DNA from: Candidatus Acetothermia bacterium
Lineage (GTDB): Bacteria; Bipolaricaulota; Bipolaricaulia; UBA7950
Direction: 5' to 3'
Assembly: GCA_022684035.1 (NCBI GenBank)
Contig: JAJHSB010000077.1
Location: 1 to 40,828 of the forward strand
DNA length: 40,828 nucleotides
Below, one piece after another: positions 8,084 through 17,163 of the stretch. The stretch's first letter is position 1. The number at the start of each line of letters is the position of its first letter. The translations under genes were made by a program, and so were the position numbers. Under the pieces are notes generated by a model. The model worked only from the letters and a program-made list of their open reading frames with translations, was not told where the DNA came from and did no database searches.

Positions 8084-9805
8084 ATGCGTTGGTCTAAACA
8101 TTACATTCCGACTCGCAAGGAGACTCCGAGTGATGCTGAGCTGATCAGTCACAAACTGATGGTCAGAGCAGGGATGATTCGCAAAGTCGCCGCCGGAATT
8201 TATAATTATCTGCCGCTGGGGATGAAGGTTCTGCGGCGCATCGAGATGATCGTTCGTGAAGAGATGGATCGCCACGGAGGATTGGAGATAAAATTACCGA
8301 TCATCCAACCAGCAGAGTTGTGGCAACGGACTGGTCGGTGGAATGACTTTGGTCCGGAAATGTTCAAATTGACGGATCGCAAAGGGCAGTTGTTTACACT
8401 CGGTCCGACTCACGAAGAGATAATCTCCGACCTGGTGCGGCTTGATATCCGCTCTTATAAAGAGCTCCCTCTCCTCCTCTACCAGATAAATGACAAATAT
8501 CGTGATGAGATCAGGCCGCGTTTCGGTCTGATGCGGTCGCGTGAGTTTCTGATGAAAGACGCCTACTCGTTCCATGCCGATCAGGAATCACTGGAGGAGA
8601 TCTACCAACATATGTACAAATGTTACTGCCGGATATTGACCCGTTGCCGGCTTGATTTTACCGCGGTGGAAGCTCCTACCGGTCTGATGGGAGGGAATCT
8701 TTCCCACGAGTTTATGGCGTTGGCCGATGCAGGAGAAGATGAAGTCGTCTGTTGTCAACAGTGCGGATACGCCGCCAATCTGCAGATTGCTACCTTTCAT
8801 GCTGCGGAGTCTTACGAGGAAGAAAGAGAAGAGCAATTAACCCTCGTTGCCACTCCTGGTAAAGAGACGGCGAGAGAGGTGGCCTCCTTCCTTAAAGTTG
8901 GAGTCGAGCGGATCATCAAGACGTTTATCTACGCCACAGAAAAGGGCCATATCGCCGTCCTTATCCGTGGTAATCACGAGTTGGCTGAAGAGAAACTCCA
9001 TGCTGTACTCGCTGATCCGCATCTTGCTCGTATTGACGATGAGCAGCAAGTGAGAAGACTAACTGGCGCATCGTTTGGATCGTTGGGCCCGATCGGTCTT
9101 AATATGCCGATTATTGCTGATCAATCGCTCGTCAGCTCCCGTAACTTTGTCGTCGGGGGGAATAAAGAGGGGTATCACTACTGCAGTGCCAACTTTGGGC
9201 GCGATGTGAAGATCGATCGATTCATACAGATTCGCCGCGCTGCGCCAGGGGATCACTGTTCTCATTGTTACGGCGAACTGGTCTTCAGGCGCGGCATTGA
9301 AGTAGGACAAATATTCCAGTTAGGAACTAAATACTCGGTTGCGCTGGGAGCGAATTTCTTATCCTCTGACGGTGCGGAGAGACCGTTGATTATGGGCTGT
9401 TATGGAATCGGAGTCAGCCGAATCTTAGGGGCAATCATCGAACAGCATCATGATGAGAAAGGAATCATTTGGCCGACTGAGTTAGCGCCGTTTACCGTTA
9501 TCATTATTCCCCTCTCTGCGATGGGCGAGCAGCTTGCGGTGGCGGAAAAGATCTACATCGCACTTACGCAAGCAGGTATTGATATCCTCCTCGATGATCG
9601 AAACGAGTCAGCCGGAGTCAAATTTCATGATGCGGAACTGTTAGGCATTCCCCTCCAAGTGGTGATCGGCAAACAGAGTCTTGCTACTGAGACGATCGAA
9701 CTCCAACGACGCTCTGATAGCGAGAAGCTATCTGTCTCGCTCGCTAATGGCATCACAGAGGTCGTAGCGCAGATTGCAAAGGAGATTACTAAAACTGAGG
9801 AATGA
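8084..9805 (+). CDS. proS: Prolyl-tRNA synthetase, bacterial type
   Basis: A 573-aa class II aminoacyl-tRNA synthetase that charges tRNA-Pro. The start RWSKHYIPTRKETPSDAE and SHKLMVRAGMIRKVAAGIYNYLPLG are typical of the bacterial long form. Motif 2 is around YRDEIRPRFGLMRSREFLMKDAYSF, and motif 3 is GCYGIGVSRILGAI near residue 445. Between motifs 2 and 3 (about 225-390) lies the INS/YbaK-like editing insertion, which removes mischarged Ala. The C-terminal anticodon-binding domain begins near APFTVIIIPL. Length is standard. The ATG lacks a good Shine-Dalgarno, but the N-terminus aligns exactly with the family. Confidence 0.97.
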   Translation: MRWSKHYIPTRKETPSDAELISHKLMVRAGMIRKVAAGIYNYLPLGMKVLRRIEMIVREEMDRHGGLEIKLPIIQPAELWQRTGRWNDFGPEMFKLTDRKGQLFTLGPTHEEIISDLVRLDIRSYKELPLLLYQINDKYRDEIRPRFGLMRSREFLMKDAYSFHADQESLEEIYQHMYKCYCRILTRCRLDFTAVEAPTGLMGGNLSHEFMALADAGEDEVVCCQQCGYAANLQIATFHAAESYEEEREEQLTLVATPGKETAREVASFLKVGVERIIKTFIYATEKGHIAVLIRGNHELAEEKLHAVLADPHLARIDDEQQVRRLTGASFGSLGPIGLNMPIIADQSLVSSRNFVVGGNKEGYHYCSANFGRDVKIDRFIQIRRAAPGDHCSHCYGELVFRRGIEVGQIFQLGTKYSVALGANFLSSDGAERPLIMGCYGIGVSRILGAIIEQHHDEKGIIWPTELAPFTVIIIPLSAMGEQLAVAEKIYIALTQAGIDILLDDRNESAGVKFHDAELLGIPLQVVIGKQSLATETIELQRRSDSEKLSVSLANGITEVVAQIAKEITKTEE

Positions 9806-9957
9806 TTGAATTAGGCTTAAGTCAACTTGGCTGAGGCAGCAGTGTCAATCTTACAACAGGAGGCTCCTCCCGCCGTACCCTACATGTTAGTTTCCGTTCC
9901 TCCGAACCGTGAACCCTGGAACCTTGAACCTAAAGTAGCTACATTTATCCGTTTGAA

Positions 9958-10404
9958 TCAGCTTTTGGGAAGCGTGGCAATCCGCCAATATTCTTGTACT
10001 GTGGTAATCAGTTTTTCAAAATCCTCCGAGTTGACCGGCTTACTCATATAGCTGGCAGCACCGCTGTCATACGCCCTTACTGCATCCTCTTCGCGTGTTG
10101 ATATCGTAAGGACTATCACAGGAATCCGACGAAGTTGCTGATCCTGTTTAATCTCTTTTAAGACCTCAAAGCCATCAATCTTGGGAAGGTTCAGGTCAAG
10201 GAGAATGAGATCCGGCCGAGGAACAGTGCTAAAATTACCGCGCTGAAAAAGGAAATCCAACGCTGCCTTCCCATCAACAACAAAGAAGAGATCACATTTA
10301 ATCGCGCTGCGCTTCATTGTCCGTTCAATGATCTTTACATCAGTCGGACTATCTTCCACTACTAAAACCTTCATCCTAATCTTCTGAGATAGGCTATTTT
10401 GCAT
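9958..10404 (-). CDS. Single-domain response regulator (Rcp1-like)
   Basis: A stand-alone receiver domain of 148 aa with no output domain. The acidic pair is in VLVVEDSPTD, the phospho-acceptor Asp in LILLDLNLPKIDG, the conserved Thr in VIVLTIST and the Lys in MSKPVN. The insert 'FLFQRGNFSTVPRPD' before the phospho-Asp is typical of Rcp1-type regulators paired with phytochrome-like kinases. The start at 10404 overlaps the kinase gene by 11 bases; a second ATG at 10374 directly before VLVVED is possible. It is almost certainly the partner of the upstream kinase. Phosphate passes to a further protein, or the receiver acts by binding a target not seen here. Confidence 0.9.
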   Translation of the reverse strand: MQNSLSQKIRMKVLVVEDSPTDVKIIERTMKRSAIKCDLFFVVDGKAALDFLFQRGNFSTVPRPDLILLDLNLPKIDGFEVLKEIKQDQQLRRIPVIVLTISTREEDAVRAYDSGAASYMSKPVNSEDFEKLITTVQEYWRIATLPKS

Positions 10405-12244
10405 TTGTCACCACCTTGTTTTTAGCCGCTACTTTTGGAATAGAAAAGTAGAAAGTAGTGCCTTTGCCGACTTCCGACTTTACCCAAATTTCACCTTTAT
10501 GTTCTGTCACGATTCGTTTACTGATGGCAAGACCAGCTCCAGTTCCTTCAAATTCTTTTGGGTTCAATTGCTCGAACATACCAAATATCTTCTCCTGGTA
10601 ACGAGCTTCAATTCCAATACCATTATCCTGGACAAAGAAGGTGTAATGCCCGTTGCCGGTATCTTTCCAGCCCACCCGGATAACCGGCAATGCCTTGTCG
10701 TTAAATTTAACGGCATTGCTGATAAGATTATGAAACAGCTCAGTAATGCGGGTTTTATTTCCCATGACTTGTGGAAAGTGATTCGCTATCTGAAGATTCA
10801 CTCTCCGGTCACGGAGAAGCACCTCTAAATCCTCTTTTGCCTCCTTAAGAACATCTCCCACATTGACTGGTACAAATGATGCGGCATCCAGACGGATACT
10901 GGAGAGAGAACGAAGATTGTCAACTAACTTACGCATCCTATCAGAACAATTCATAATGATCGTCAAATATTCACGCCCTTCTCCGTCCAGTTTTTCTTTA
11001 TAATCTTCCAACAGATAAGAGCAGTAGACAGAGAGGGTGCGCAAAGGTTCTTTGAGGTCGTGTGAGACTACATGTGAAAATTCCTCCAAAGTTTCGTTGC
11101 TTCGCTCGAGACGTTCCGTCTTTTCACGTAATCCCTCTTCCAATCGCTTGATCTCGGTGATGTCGATATAATAATCGATGCGCCCTCCTTGATACTTGTC
11201 AGTTTCAATCGGGATGCTCCGATATTCGAAGATCCGTTTCTTACACCCTGAGTCACAACGTACCCGGCAGATATGTGAGTCGATCCGTTTGTTGTTGGTA
11301 ACAGCATCAGCAACGATCCGGCGAAAATCATCGATCTCTTCCAAGACACCGACATACCGATTGAACGCGACCATCGCATCGATACCGATCAATCTCTCGC
11401 GATCGACCCCGAAAAAGGTTTCGATCGTCTCATTCGCCCATACAACCTCTCGCTTTTTATCAATAATGATAATCGCTGAATTGAGTGTGTCGATACCATC
11501 TTCGATCAAATAACGGTACCTTGCTTCTGTCTCCGCCAGTTGCCGTTCCAGTTCCTCCATCTCGCGTCGATCAACAATCTCCATAATGGCAGACATGTGC
11601 CCTTTAGCGCGTGTTGCCGCTATTTCAACCGGAATGACAACCTTTTTTACCGAAATAAACCGCGCTTTGACATTTTCCACCATGCCTCGTTCAAAGACAC
11701 GAATCAATGCAGATTTTACATTCTCTATATCGTCAGGATGAACATATTCCGCCATACTTAATCTTCGACTTTTCGCATATCCGAGAAGAGCATGCGACTG
11801 CTCATTCCGCCGCAAAATATTTCCATTCTTATCAACAAAATGAATCATATTAATCGAATTTTCAAAGATATCCTCATTAGATAGCTCTTTTACATTCTTT
11901 GTGCGTTGCCATTCTTCTTGTCGCCGAGCACGTCTCTGGTTGAGCCAACCAATGCTTATTCCCAGTAAAAGAGATGCGATCATAAACCCAACTGGAACTA
12001 ATAGACCATCTTCCCATAACAAAGGAAATCCTGCCAGCGCGGTAAAAAATCCCAACGACGCTCCTCCGCGCATTTTACACAGCGCTGAGCCAAAAACTAA
12101 TGGAATGATCAAAGCAATAAATACAATTACGGCGGAGAGATGGTTTTGCATAAAGAGCCGTTGCAAAGAGAGCAACCCAATCACTACGCTGTATATGACG
12201 ATTAATATAATCGTTTTTTCACGTGAAGTTAATTCTCCCATCAC
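10394..12244 (-). CDS. Membrane-bound PAS sensor histidine kinase
   Basis: A 616-aa kinase. Residues 10-95 hold three or four hydrophobic segments, then a basic stretch (NQRRARRQEEW) marking the cytoplasmic side. Two PAS domains follow (about 100-215 and 240-365). The second contains a Cys-rich segment, CRVRCDSGCKKR, that might bind a metal or simply be structural. A short coiled coil leads to HisKA with FSHVVSHDLKEPLRT (phospho-His near 392), then HATPase_c with the N box (ELFHNLISNAVKFN) and G boxes (DNGIGIE, GTGAGLAI). The HDLKEPL form belongs to phytochrome/Rcp1-type kinases. No GAF or PHY chromophore domain is present, so the signal is unknown. It overlaps its regulator gene. Confidence 0.92.
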   Translation of the reverse strand: MMGELTSREKTIILIVIYSVVIGLLSLQRLFMQNHLSAVIVFIALIIPLVFGSALCKMRGGASLGFFTALAGFPLLWEDGLLVPVGFMIASLLLGISIGWLNQRRARRQEEWQRTKNVKELSNEDIFENSINMIHFVDKNGNILRRNEQSHALLGYAKSRRLSMAEYVHPDDIENVKSALIRVFERGMVENVKARFISVKKVVIPVEIAATRAKGHMSAIMEIVDRREMEELERQLAETEARYRYLIEDGIDTLNSAIIIIDKKREVVWANETIETFFGVDRERLIGIDAMVAFNRYVGVLEEIDDFRRIVADAVTNNKRIDSHICRVRCDSGCKKRIFEYRSIPIETDKYQGGRIDYYIDITEIKRLEEGLREKTERLERSNETLEEFSHVVSHDLKEPLRTLSVYCSYLLEDYKEKLDGEGREYLTIIMNCSDRMRKLVDNLRSLSSIRLDAASFVPVNVGDVLKEAKEDLEVLLRDRRVNLQIANHFPQVMGNKTRITELFHNLISNAVKFNDKALPVIRVGWKDTGNGHYTFFVQDNGIGIEARYQEKIFGMFEQLNPKEFEGTGAGLAISKRIVTEHKGEIWVKSEVGKGTTFYFSIPKVAAKNKVVTNAK

Positions 12245-12416
12245 TAAGGATCATCCTTGAAGCGGATTTCGTTAATCTTTAGTGGAGCGTGAACGCCATC
12301 CGTACTACGCGCGCTGCGGCACAACCACTGTTACTATCTTCTGCAAGGATAAAAGAGGAACCGTTTATCCTCAAAGACACTGATCACCTATCTGGTGGTA
12401 TTTTTTCTTTGTAACC

Positions 12417-13091
12417 TTATATAATTACATTACCATCCAAATTCAAAGAGGATGATTCGATCATTCGTAGTAGATGATTCTTATCACAAATTTGGATTTT
12501 ACGGTTTTCAACTGAAATGATGCCGCGTTCTTCGAATTCAGAGAGAGTTCTGATTGCCGTTTTCGAGGATACTCCGGCCATCTCAGATAGCTCAGCGCGG
12601 GAAAGTTCAATTCCACTTTCTCCGAGGCAGAGAATCAAACGCGCTAATCGTTCCTTACTACTGGCATAAGAACGTTCGGCAAGTTTATCCTGAAAGGCTT
12701 TTATCTCTTCTGATAACTTCTTAAACAACCGGAAGATAACCTTGGGATTCCGTTCGAGAAAGTAAAAGAAATCTCCTCGTTCGATGAATCCGACAACAGC
12801 GGCATCAAGTGTTTTAGCGTATGCATTATGACTCCCCTTATCAAAGAGAGTCGTCTCTCCCAAAATCTCTCCTGGACCGATGATTTTTAAGATTTGACTC
12901 TTGCCGCGCAGACTTCGTTTTACAATTTTGATCGCTCCCTGAAAGACAAGGTAGAAGCCGAATGCAGGAGCTCCCTCCATGAAGATGATCTCATCATGTC
13001 CGTAACGAATCTCTTTAATCGTTGAGCGTAGTCTTTCCAGATCCCGTTCTTTCAGATCGGAAAAGACAGCAAAATTTTGTAGTTCAACCAT
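12417..13091 (-). CDS. Crp/Fnr-family transcription regulator
   Basis: A 224-aa regulator. An N-terminal cyclic-nucleotide-binding-type beta barrel (about residues 10-120, with GEILGETTLFD at the family's phosphate-binding-cassette position) precedes a dimer helix and a C-terminal winged helix (LSRAELSEMAGVSSKTAIRTLSEFEERG). The barrel has no N-terminal Cys cluster, so it is not an O2-sensing Fnr. I place the start at 13091 because GAGGAGA lies 7 bases before that ATG; the frame continues upstream to another ATG at 13148, with a sequence unlike the family. It stands alone, 170 bases from the kinase gene. A 14-bp palindrome at 13197-13210 upstream could be its operator. Confidence 0.9.
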   Translation of the reverse strand: MVELQNFAVFSDLKERDLERLRSTIKEIRYGHDEIIFMEGAPAFGFYLVFQGAIKIVKRSLRGKSQILKIIGPGEILGETTLFDKGSHNAYAKTLDAAVVGFIERGDFFYFLERNPKVIFRLFKKLSEEIKAFQDKLAERSYASSKERLARLILCLGESGIELSRAELSEMAGVSSKTAIRTLSEFEERGIISVENRKIQICDKNHLLRMIESSSLNLDGNVII

Positions 13092-13196
13092 AGTGATTCT
13101 CCTCGCGTGACACCTTTTTGCTTGTTGATCGCCTAATTCTATATCCAAAGTACGAATGAGTCAATCCTATCACCACCTTTGCAATAGAATATCATT

Positions 13197-13210
13197 GTAA
13201 TACATATTAC
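13197..13210. promoter_or_regulatory. Candidate operator palindrome between crp-like and btpA-like genes
   Basis: GTAATA-CA-TATTAC is a perfect dyad in the 320-base divergent region, about 105 bases upstream of the Crp/Fnr-type start and about 200 bases upstream of the BtpA-type gene. It does not match the classic Crp (TGTGA-N6-TCACA) or Fnr (TTGAT-N4-ATCAA) boxes, so any link to the neighbouring regulator is a guess. Confidence 0.35.
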
Positions 13211-13412
13211 GCAAAAAAACAACACATAGTCCATAGTCATTGGGATTGACTATTGGTCACTGGGGGAGTATCTTAAGGGTGCGTAGGAAAGATAGTGGGA
13301 AGACGTTTATAAAGCAGCCTCGAAACTCATGACTGATTTTCCGCTGTTGGTAAATTCCTCTCTTTCTACATGAAAATATAAGGATGTTCAACTAGTTAAC
13401 AGTTGCAAAACT

Positions 13413-14213
13413 ATGAAACTACACAGAACTATAAAACTCTTCAGAAGAGAGATGCCTCTGATTGGAATGATCCACCTTCACCCTCTCCCTGGCAGCTATC
13501 GTTACCGAGGCGAGGGGATGACTGCGATCCTCGATGCAGCATTGCGGGATCTTGACTCCTTGGAAGTTGGCGGAGCTGATGCAGCAATTGTGGAGAACTT
13601 TGGTGATGCTCCGTTCGCTAAATTTGCCCCCAGAGAGACGATCGCGATGATGACAGTGATCGTGCAGGAAATTATCCGAACAGCGCATATTCCAGTTGGA
13701 GTAAATGTATTACGAAATGATGGAATGGCAGCGCTTGCGATTGCTGCTGCCGTTGGCGCTGCATTCATTCGTGTTAATGTCTTCTCTGGTGTTGCGTTTA
13801 CCGACCAAGGAGTGATTGAGGGGAACGCACGCACCCTCCTCGAACTACGAAACCGCCTGCACTGTGAGGTAAAGATTCTCGCCGACGTACATGTCAAACA
13901 TGCCGTGCACCTAACGACGATTGAGGAAGCAGCGATCGATATAACAAGGAACTATCCTGATGGGTTGATCATCTCCGGTATTGGTACCGGTAAGCCGGTC
14001 CTGCCGGAGGATCTGCAGCGAGTAAAGCAGGTGACTTCCCTACCAGTCTTTATCGGGAGCGGAGTGAGAACTGATAATCTCTCTACCTACGGTGAAGCAG
14101 ATGGATTTATTGTCGGAACTGCTCTTAAAGAGGGAGAAACCATCGATGCTCCGATCATACCAAAGCTGGTTTATGCACTTGCCGAATCAATTGCCAGGTT
14201 GCGCGCAACTTAA
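13413..14213 (+). CDS. BtpA/SgcQ-family TIM-barrel protein
   Basis: The 266-aa protein has the family hallmarks: PLIGMIHLHPLPGSYRY at the N-terminus, then VENFGDAPF, PVGVNVLRND and FIRVNVFSGVAFTDQG, with a C-terminal phosphate-binding-like segment PVFIGSGVRTDN and GFIVGTALKEG. BtpA was named for a role in photosystem I biogenesis in cyanobacteria. Homologues in non-phototrophs such as SgcQ are thought to be sugar- or nucleotide-phosphate enzymes of unproven reaction. The stop codon touches the start of a PfkB kinase gene, which supports a role on a phosphorylated sugar or nucleoside made by that kinase. The ATG at 13413 has no strong ribosome site. Confidence 0.85.
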   Translation: MKLHRTIKLFRREMPLIGMIHLHPLPGSYRYRGEGMTAILDAALRDLDSLEVGGADAAIVENFGDAPFAKFAPRETIAMMTVIVQEIIRTAHIPVGVNVLRNDGMAALAIAAAVGAAFIRVNVFSGVAFTDQGVIEGNARTLLELRNRLHCEVKILADVHVKHAVHLTTIEEAAIDITRNYPDGLIISGIGTGKPVLPEDLQRVKQVTSLPVFIGSGVRTDNLSTYGEADGFIVGTALKEGETIDAPIIPKLVYALAESIARLRAT

Positions 14214-15104
14214 ATGAATAAAATTATTGTTCTTGGAGACCTCAACCTCGATGTACTCGTCCATCTCCCTGGAATGCTTCCTGCAGACGGAGAGATGCGC
14301 ACTATTGTGTTAACTGCGCCTGGCGGTTCAGCAGGGAATTTCGCTCGTGCCGCTGCCCGCGAAGGGGCAGCAGTAGTCTTTATCGGTTGTGTAGGGGACG
14401 ATCTTGTAGGAGATCTCCTTATTCGCTCCTTGCAGGAAGAGGGAATCGATACGCAAGTTCGACGTGTGGATATTCCTACTGGAACGGTCGTCTCATTGGT
14501 GAACAAGGAAGGAAAGACGATGCTCTGTTCACGCGGAGCAAACGAGGGACTTGATCCTGCTTGGTGCGAGGAGGATCTGTTCGGTGCTGCCGACCACCTT
14601 CACATTTCTGGGTACAGTTTCCTTTCACCTGTTCAATCTAAAGCAGCACAGCGGGCGATCTATCTTGCCCGCTGCTGTGGTATTACAATTTCGATCGACC
14701 CTCCCCCGGCAAATCTGATTGAGTCATTCGGTCTTTCCCGCTTTCTCGCTGAGATTGCTGCAGCAGAGATGATCTTTCCCAACCTTGCCGAAGGGAGAAT
14801 TCTCTCCGGTGAAGCGAAAGCAGAGAAGGTCGTTTCCGGCCTGGCAGAGACTTTTCCGGTGGGCGCGCTCACCTTAGCAGAGCGAGGTTCGCTTGCCTGG
14901 AAAGGTGAGGAACGTGATCATTATCGAGGAAGAATGATCGACGCCTCGGATTCCACCGGCGCTGGAGATGGTTTTGCCGCTGGTTTTGTTGTATCCTATC
15001 TGCACAATAGAGATCTGGCCACAGCAAACCAGCGAGGAAACGAAGTCGCCGTGAGGATACTAAAAGAGAAGGCACGAGTAATAACAGGAGCAAAATTTGA
15101 GTAG
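14214..15104 (+). CDS. Ribokinase-type PfkB sugar/nucleoside kinase
   Basis: A 296-aa kinase of the ribokinase branch. Signature 1 is in APGGSAGNFARAAAREGA (about 38-55), followed by FIGCVGDDLVGD. Signature 2 is DSTGAGDGFAAGF near 242-254, with the catalytic Asp and anion-hole glycines intact. The early NLDVLV segment holds the Asp expected to contact the sugar. The substrate could be ribose, adenosine, pseudouridine or a related compound; the sequence does not decide. The start codon is adjacent to the stop of the BtpA-type gene, and the end overlaps ispG by 8 bases, so these three genes are surely one transcript. Confidence 0.88.
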   Translation: MNKIIVLGDLNLDVLVHLPGMLPADGEMRTIVLTAPGGSAGNFARAAAREGAAVVFIGCVGDDLVGDLLIRSLQEEGIDTQVRRVDIPTGTVVSLVNKEGKTMLCSRGANEGLDPAWCEEDLFGAADHLHISGYSFLSPVQSKAAQRAIYLARCCGITISIDPPPANLIESFGLSRFLAEIAAAEMIFPNLAEGRILSGEAKAEKVVSGLAETFPVGALTLAERGSLAWKGEERDHYRGRMIDASDSTGAGDGFAAGFVVSYLHNRDLATANQRGNEVAVRILKEKARVITGAKFE

Positions 15105-16152
15105 AAAAATCATTAAAATCGGATCAGTAGAGATCGGAGCAGGACGACCGATCGCTGTTCAATCGATGACTAATACCAGTACCGCTGATACGGCGTCCAC
15201 AGTTGCGCAGATTGAACGACTCACTAAGGCCGGCTGTGAGATCGTCCGCGTCGCTGTACCTGATATGGCGGCAGCGATAAACTTGGCAATGATCAAGGAG
15301 CGTATTTCCATCCCGCTTGTCGCTGATATTCAGTTTGATCACCGTCTGGCGTTACGAGCGATCACTGCCGGAGTCGACATGCTCCGCCTCAATCCTGGTA
15401 ATATTACTGACTCGCGAAAGATCGCTGCGGTTGCACATGCAGCCAAACGAGCTGGAATACCGATTCGAGTTGGAGTAAACTCTGGATCGCTCGATCCGTC
15501 TTTCCGTAATCACCGCGGTCAGGTAAGTGCTGAAGGGATGGTAGCATCAGCTCTGAGAGAGGTATCGTTATTGGAGAGAGAGGGATTCACCGATATCGTT
15601 ATCTCAGTTAAGGCGACTGATGTCAAGACGACGATTGATGCCTATCGCCTGGTCGCGCAACGACTCGATTATCCACTTCATATTGGGATTACCGAAGCGG
15701 GGACTGCACTGGAAGGAGCGATTCGCTCTGCCGTGGGACTGGGAATACTCCTATCAGAAGGGATCGGTGATACGATCAGAGTCTCGCTCACCGGCGATCC
15801 AGTACAAGAAGTACACGTTGCCTATGAAATATTGAAAACGCTCGGCCTGCGACAACGAGGAATCACATACCGTATCTGTCCTACCTGTGGGCGGACAAAG
15901 ATAAATCTCGCTCAAATTGCTACCCAGATTCAGCACCAGCTCGCTGACATAACAGAGCCGCTTGTTATCGCGCTGATGGGCTGTGTCGTAAATGGGGTAG
16001 GTGAAGTGCAGGAGGCCGCTATCGGCTTGGTCGGGGGAGATGGTGAAGGAACGATTTACGTTGATGGAAAATGCGTCAAAAGGGCTGTTCCTGAAGAAGC
16101 GCTGGTACGGGAAATAGTAAAGATTACGCGCAGCTACTTGGCAAAATCATAG
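15097..16152 (+). CDS. ispG: 4-hydroxy-3-methylbut-2-enyl diphosphate synthase IspG (GcpE)
   Basis: Penultimate enzyme of the MEP pathway, reducing MEcPP to HMBPP with a [4Fe-4S] cluster. The TIM-barrel part opens with IAVQSMTNTSTADT; LRLNPGNI and RVGVNSGSLD follow. The Fe-S domain has CPTCGR (near 263-268) and MGCVVNGVGE (near 296), with the cluster's Glu ligand. At 351 aa it is the short bacterial form without the plant/Chlamydia insert. TTG is the start, with AGGAG 8 bases upstream, and it overlaps the kinase gene by 8 bases. It is followed after 69 bases by ispH, so the last two pathway steps are side by side. Confidence 0.96.
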   Translation: MSRKIIKIGSVEIGAGRPIAVQSMTNTSTADTASTVAQIERLTKAGCEIVRVAVPDMAAAINLAMIKERISIPLVADIQFDHRLALRAITAGVDMLRLNPGNITDSRKIAAVAHAAKRAGIPIRVGVNSGSLDPSFRNHRGQVSAEGMVASALREVSLLEREGFTDIVISVKATDVKTTIDAYRLVAQRLDYPLHIGITEAGTALEGAIRSAVGLGILLSEGIGDTIRVSLTGDPVQEVHVAYEILKTLGLRQRGITYRICPTCGRTKINLAQIATQIQHQLADITEPLVIALMGCVVNGVGEVQEAAIGLVGGDGEGTIYVDGKCVKRAVPEEALVREIVKITRSYLAKS

Positions 16153-16221
16153 TAATGAGATGATTGGTAATCGACTATATTTTTCGGTATCAGATTTGCT
16201 GTCGATCGCATATGGTGAAGT

Positions 16222-17079
16222 ATGGAAATAGAAAGAGCAAAGGTTCTTGGCTTTTGTTGTGGGGTCAGACGTACAATCAAGATGATCGAAACCGCACTCT
16301 CTGCTGACCAACCCCTGGCTACCTTAGGAGCGATCGTCCATAATACCACGGTCGTTAATGAATTGGCAGCACGTGGCGCACGCCCGGTCTCTGATCTTGC
16401 CGAGGTGACAGAGCGAGTAGTAGCAATCACTGCCCATGGAGCTCCGAGACAAATCTTTTCTCAGATCAAAGCGCGCGGTTTGCAAATTATCAATACTACC
16501 TGTCCGATCGTTCACAAAGCACAGCAGAGAGCAGCGGAGTTAACAGCAGCCGGTTTTACCGTCGTTATCTGTGGCGAGGAGAATCACCCGGAAGTAAAAG
16601 GAATTTTAAGCTGGACCGATGGAACAGGGATCGCTTCTCTATCGGCTGATCTGAAGCTGCCTCCTGTTGATCGAGGAATCGCTCTCATTGCGCAAACAAC
16701 AATAAAAGAAGAATTCTTTGCCGATTTTGCTTGTCAACTTGCTTCTCGCTATAATAAGACGTACAAGATTAAGATCATAAATACAACATGTCCGGAAGCG
16801 AGCTACCGGTACAGCGAAGCGGAAGAATTGGCAAAACGTACTGACGCAATCATCGTAATTGGAAACCGTAATTCGGCCAATACATGCAACTTGACGAAAA
16901 TTGCGGGTGGCAAAGGAATAGCTTACCATATTGAACAAGCCAGTGAAATCGATCCAAGCTGGCTCAAAGGCGTGAAGAGGATGGGAATTACTGCCGGAAC
17001 ATCGACCCCTGACGGATTAATCAACGAAGTGATTAAAACTCTGCAGCGATTGGTAAATTTACAATCTGCTGTATACTGA
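16222..17079 (+). CDS. ispH: 4-hydroxy-3-methylbut-2-enyl diphosphate reductase IspH
   Basis: Final enzyme of the MEP pathway, converting HMBPP to IPP and DMAPP. The three cluster cysteines are in LGFCCGVRR (N-terminus), INTTCPIVHKAQ (near 95) and INTTCPEASYRY (near 191). The substrate-binding motifs HNTTVV, HGAP, EENHPEVKG and GNRNSANT are all present, as is the late TAGTSTPD. At 285 aa it is a single-domain form without an RpsA (S1) fusion. It sits directly after ispG and ahead of yjbQ. Confidence 0.96.
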   Translation: MEIERAKVLGFCCGVRRTIKMIETALSADQPLATLGAIVHNTTVVNELAARGARPVSDLAEVTERVVAITAHGAPRQIFSQIKARGLQIINTTCPIVHKAQQRAAELTAAGFTVVICGEENHPEVKGILSWTDGTGIASLSADLKLPPVDRGIALIAQTTIKEEFFADFACQLASRYNKTYKIKIINTTCPEASYRYSEAEELAKRTDAIIVIGNRNSANTCNLTKIAGGKGIAYHIEQASEIDPSWLKGVKRMGITAGTSTPDGLINEVIKTLQRLVNLQSAVY

Positions 17080-17163
17080 TTGCTAATCGCTAATCATCAA
17101 CATGGCAAGGAGGGTTGGACAAAAATTATGGTGGAAAAGGTACGTATCGATGAGGGAGTGATT

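Noticed and set aside
9827-10051. Plus-strand open frame after proS
   Set aside because: It runs into the antisense of the response-regulator gene and has no ribosome site or family resemblance.
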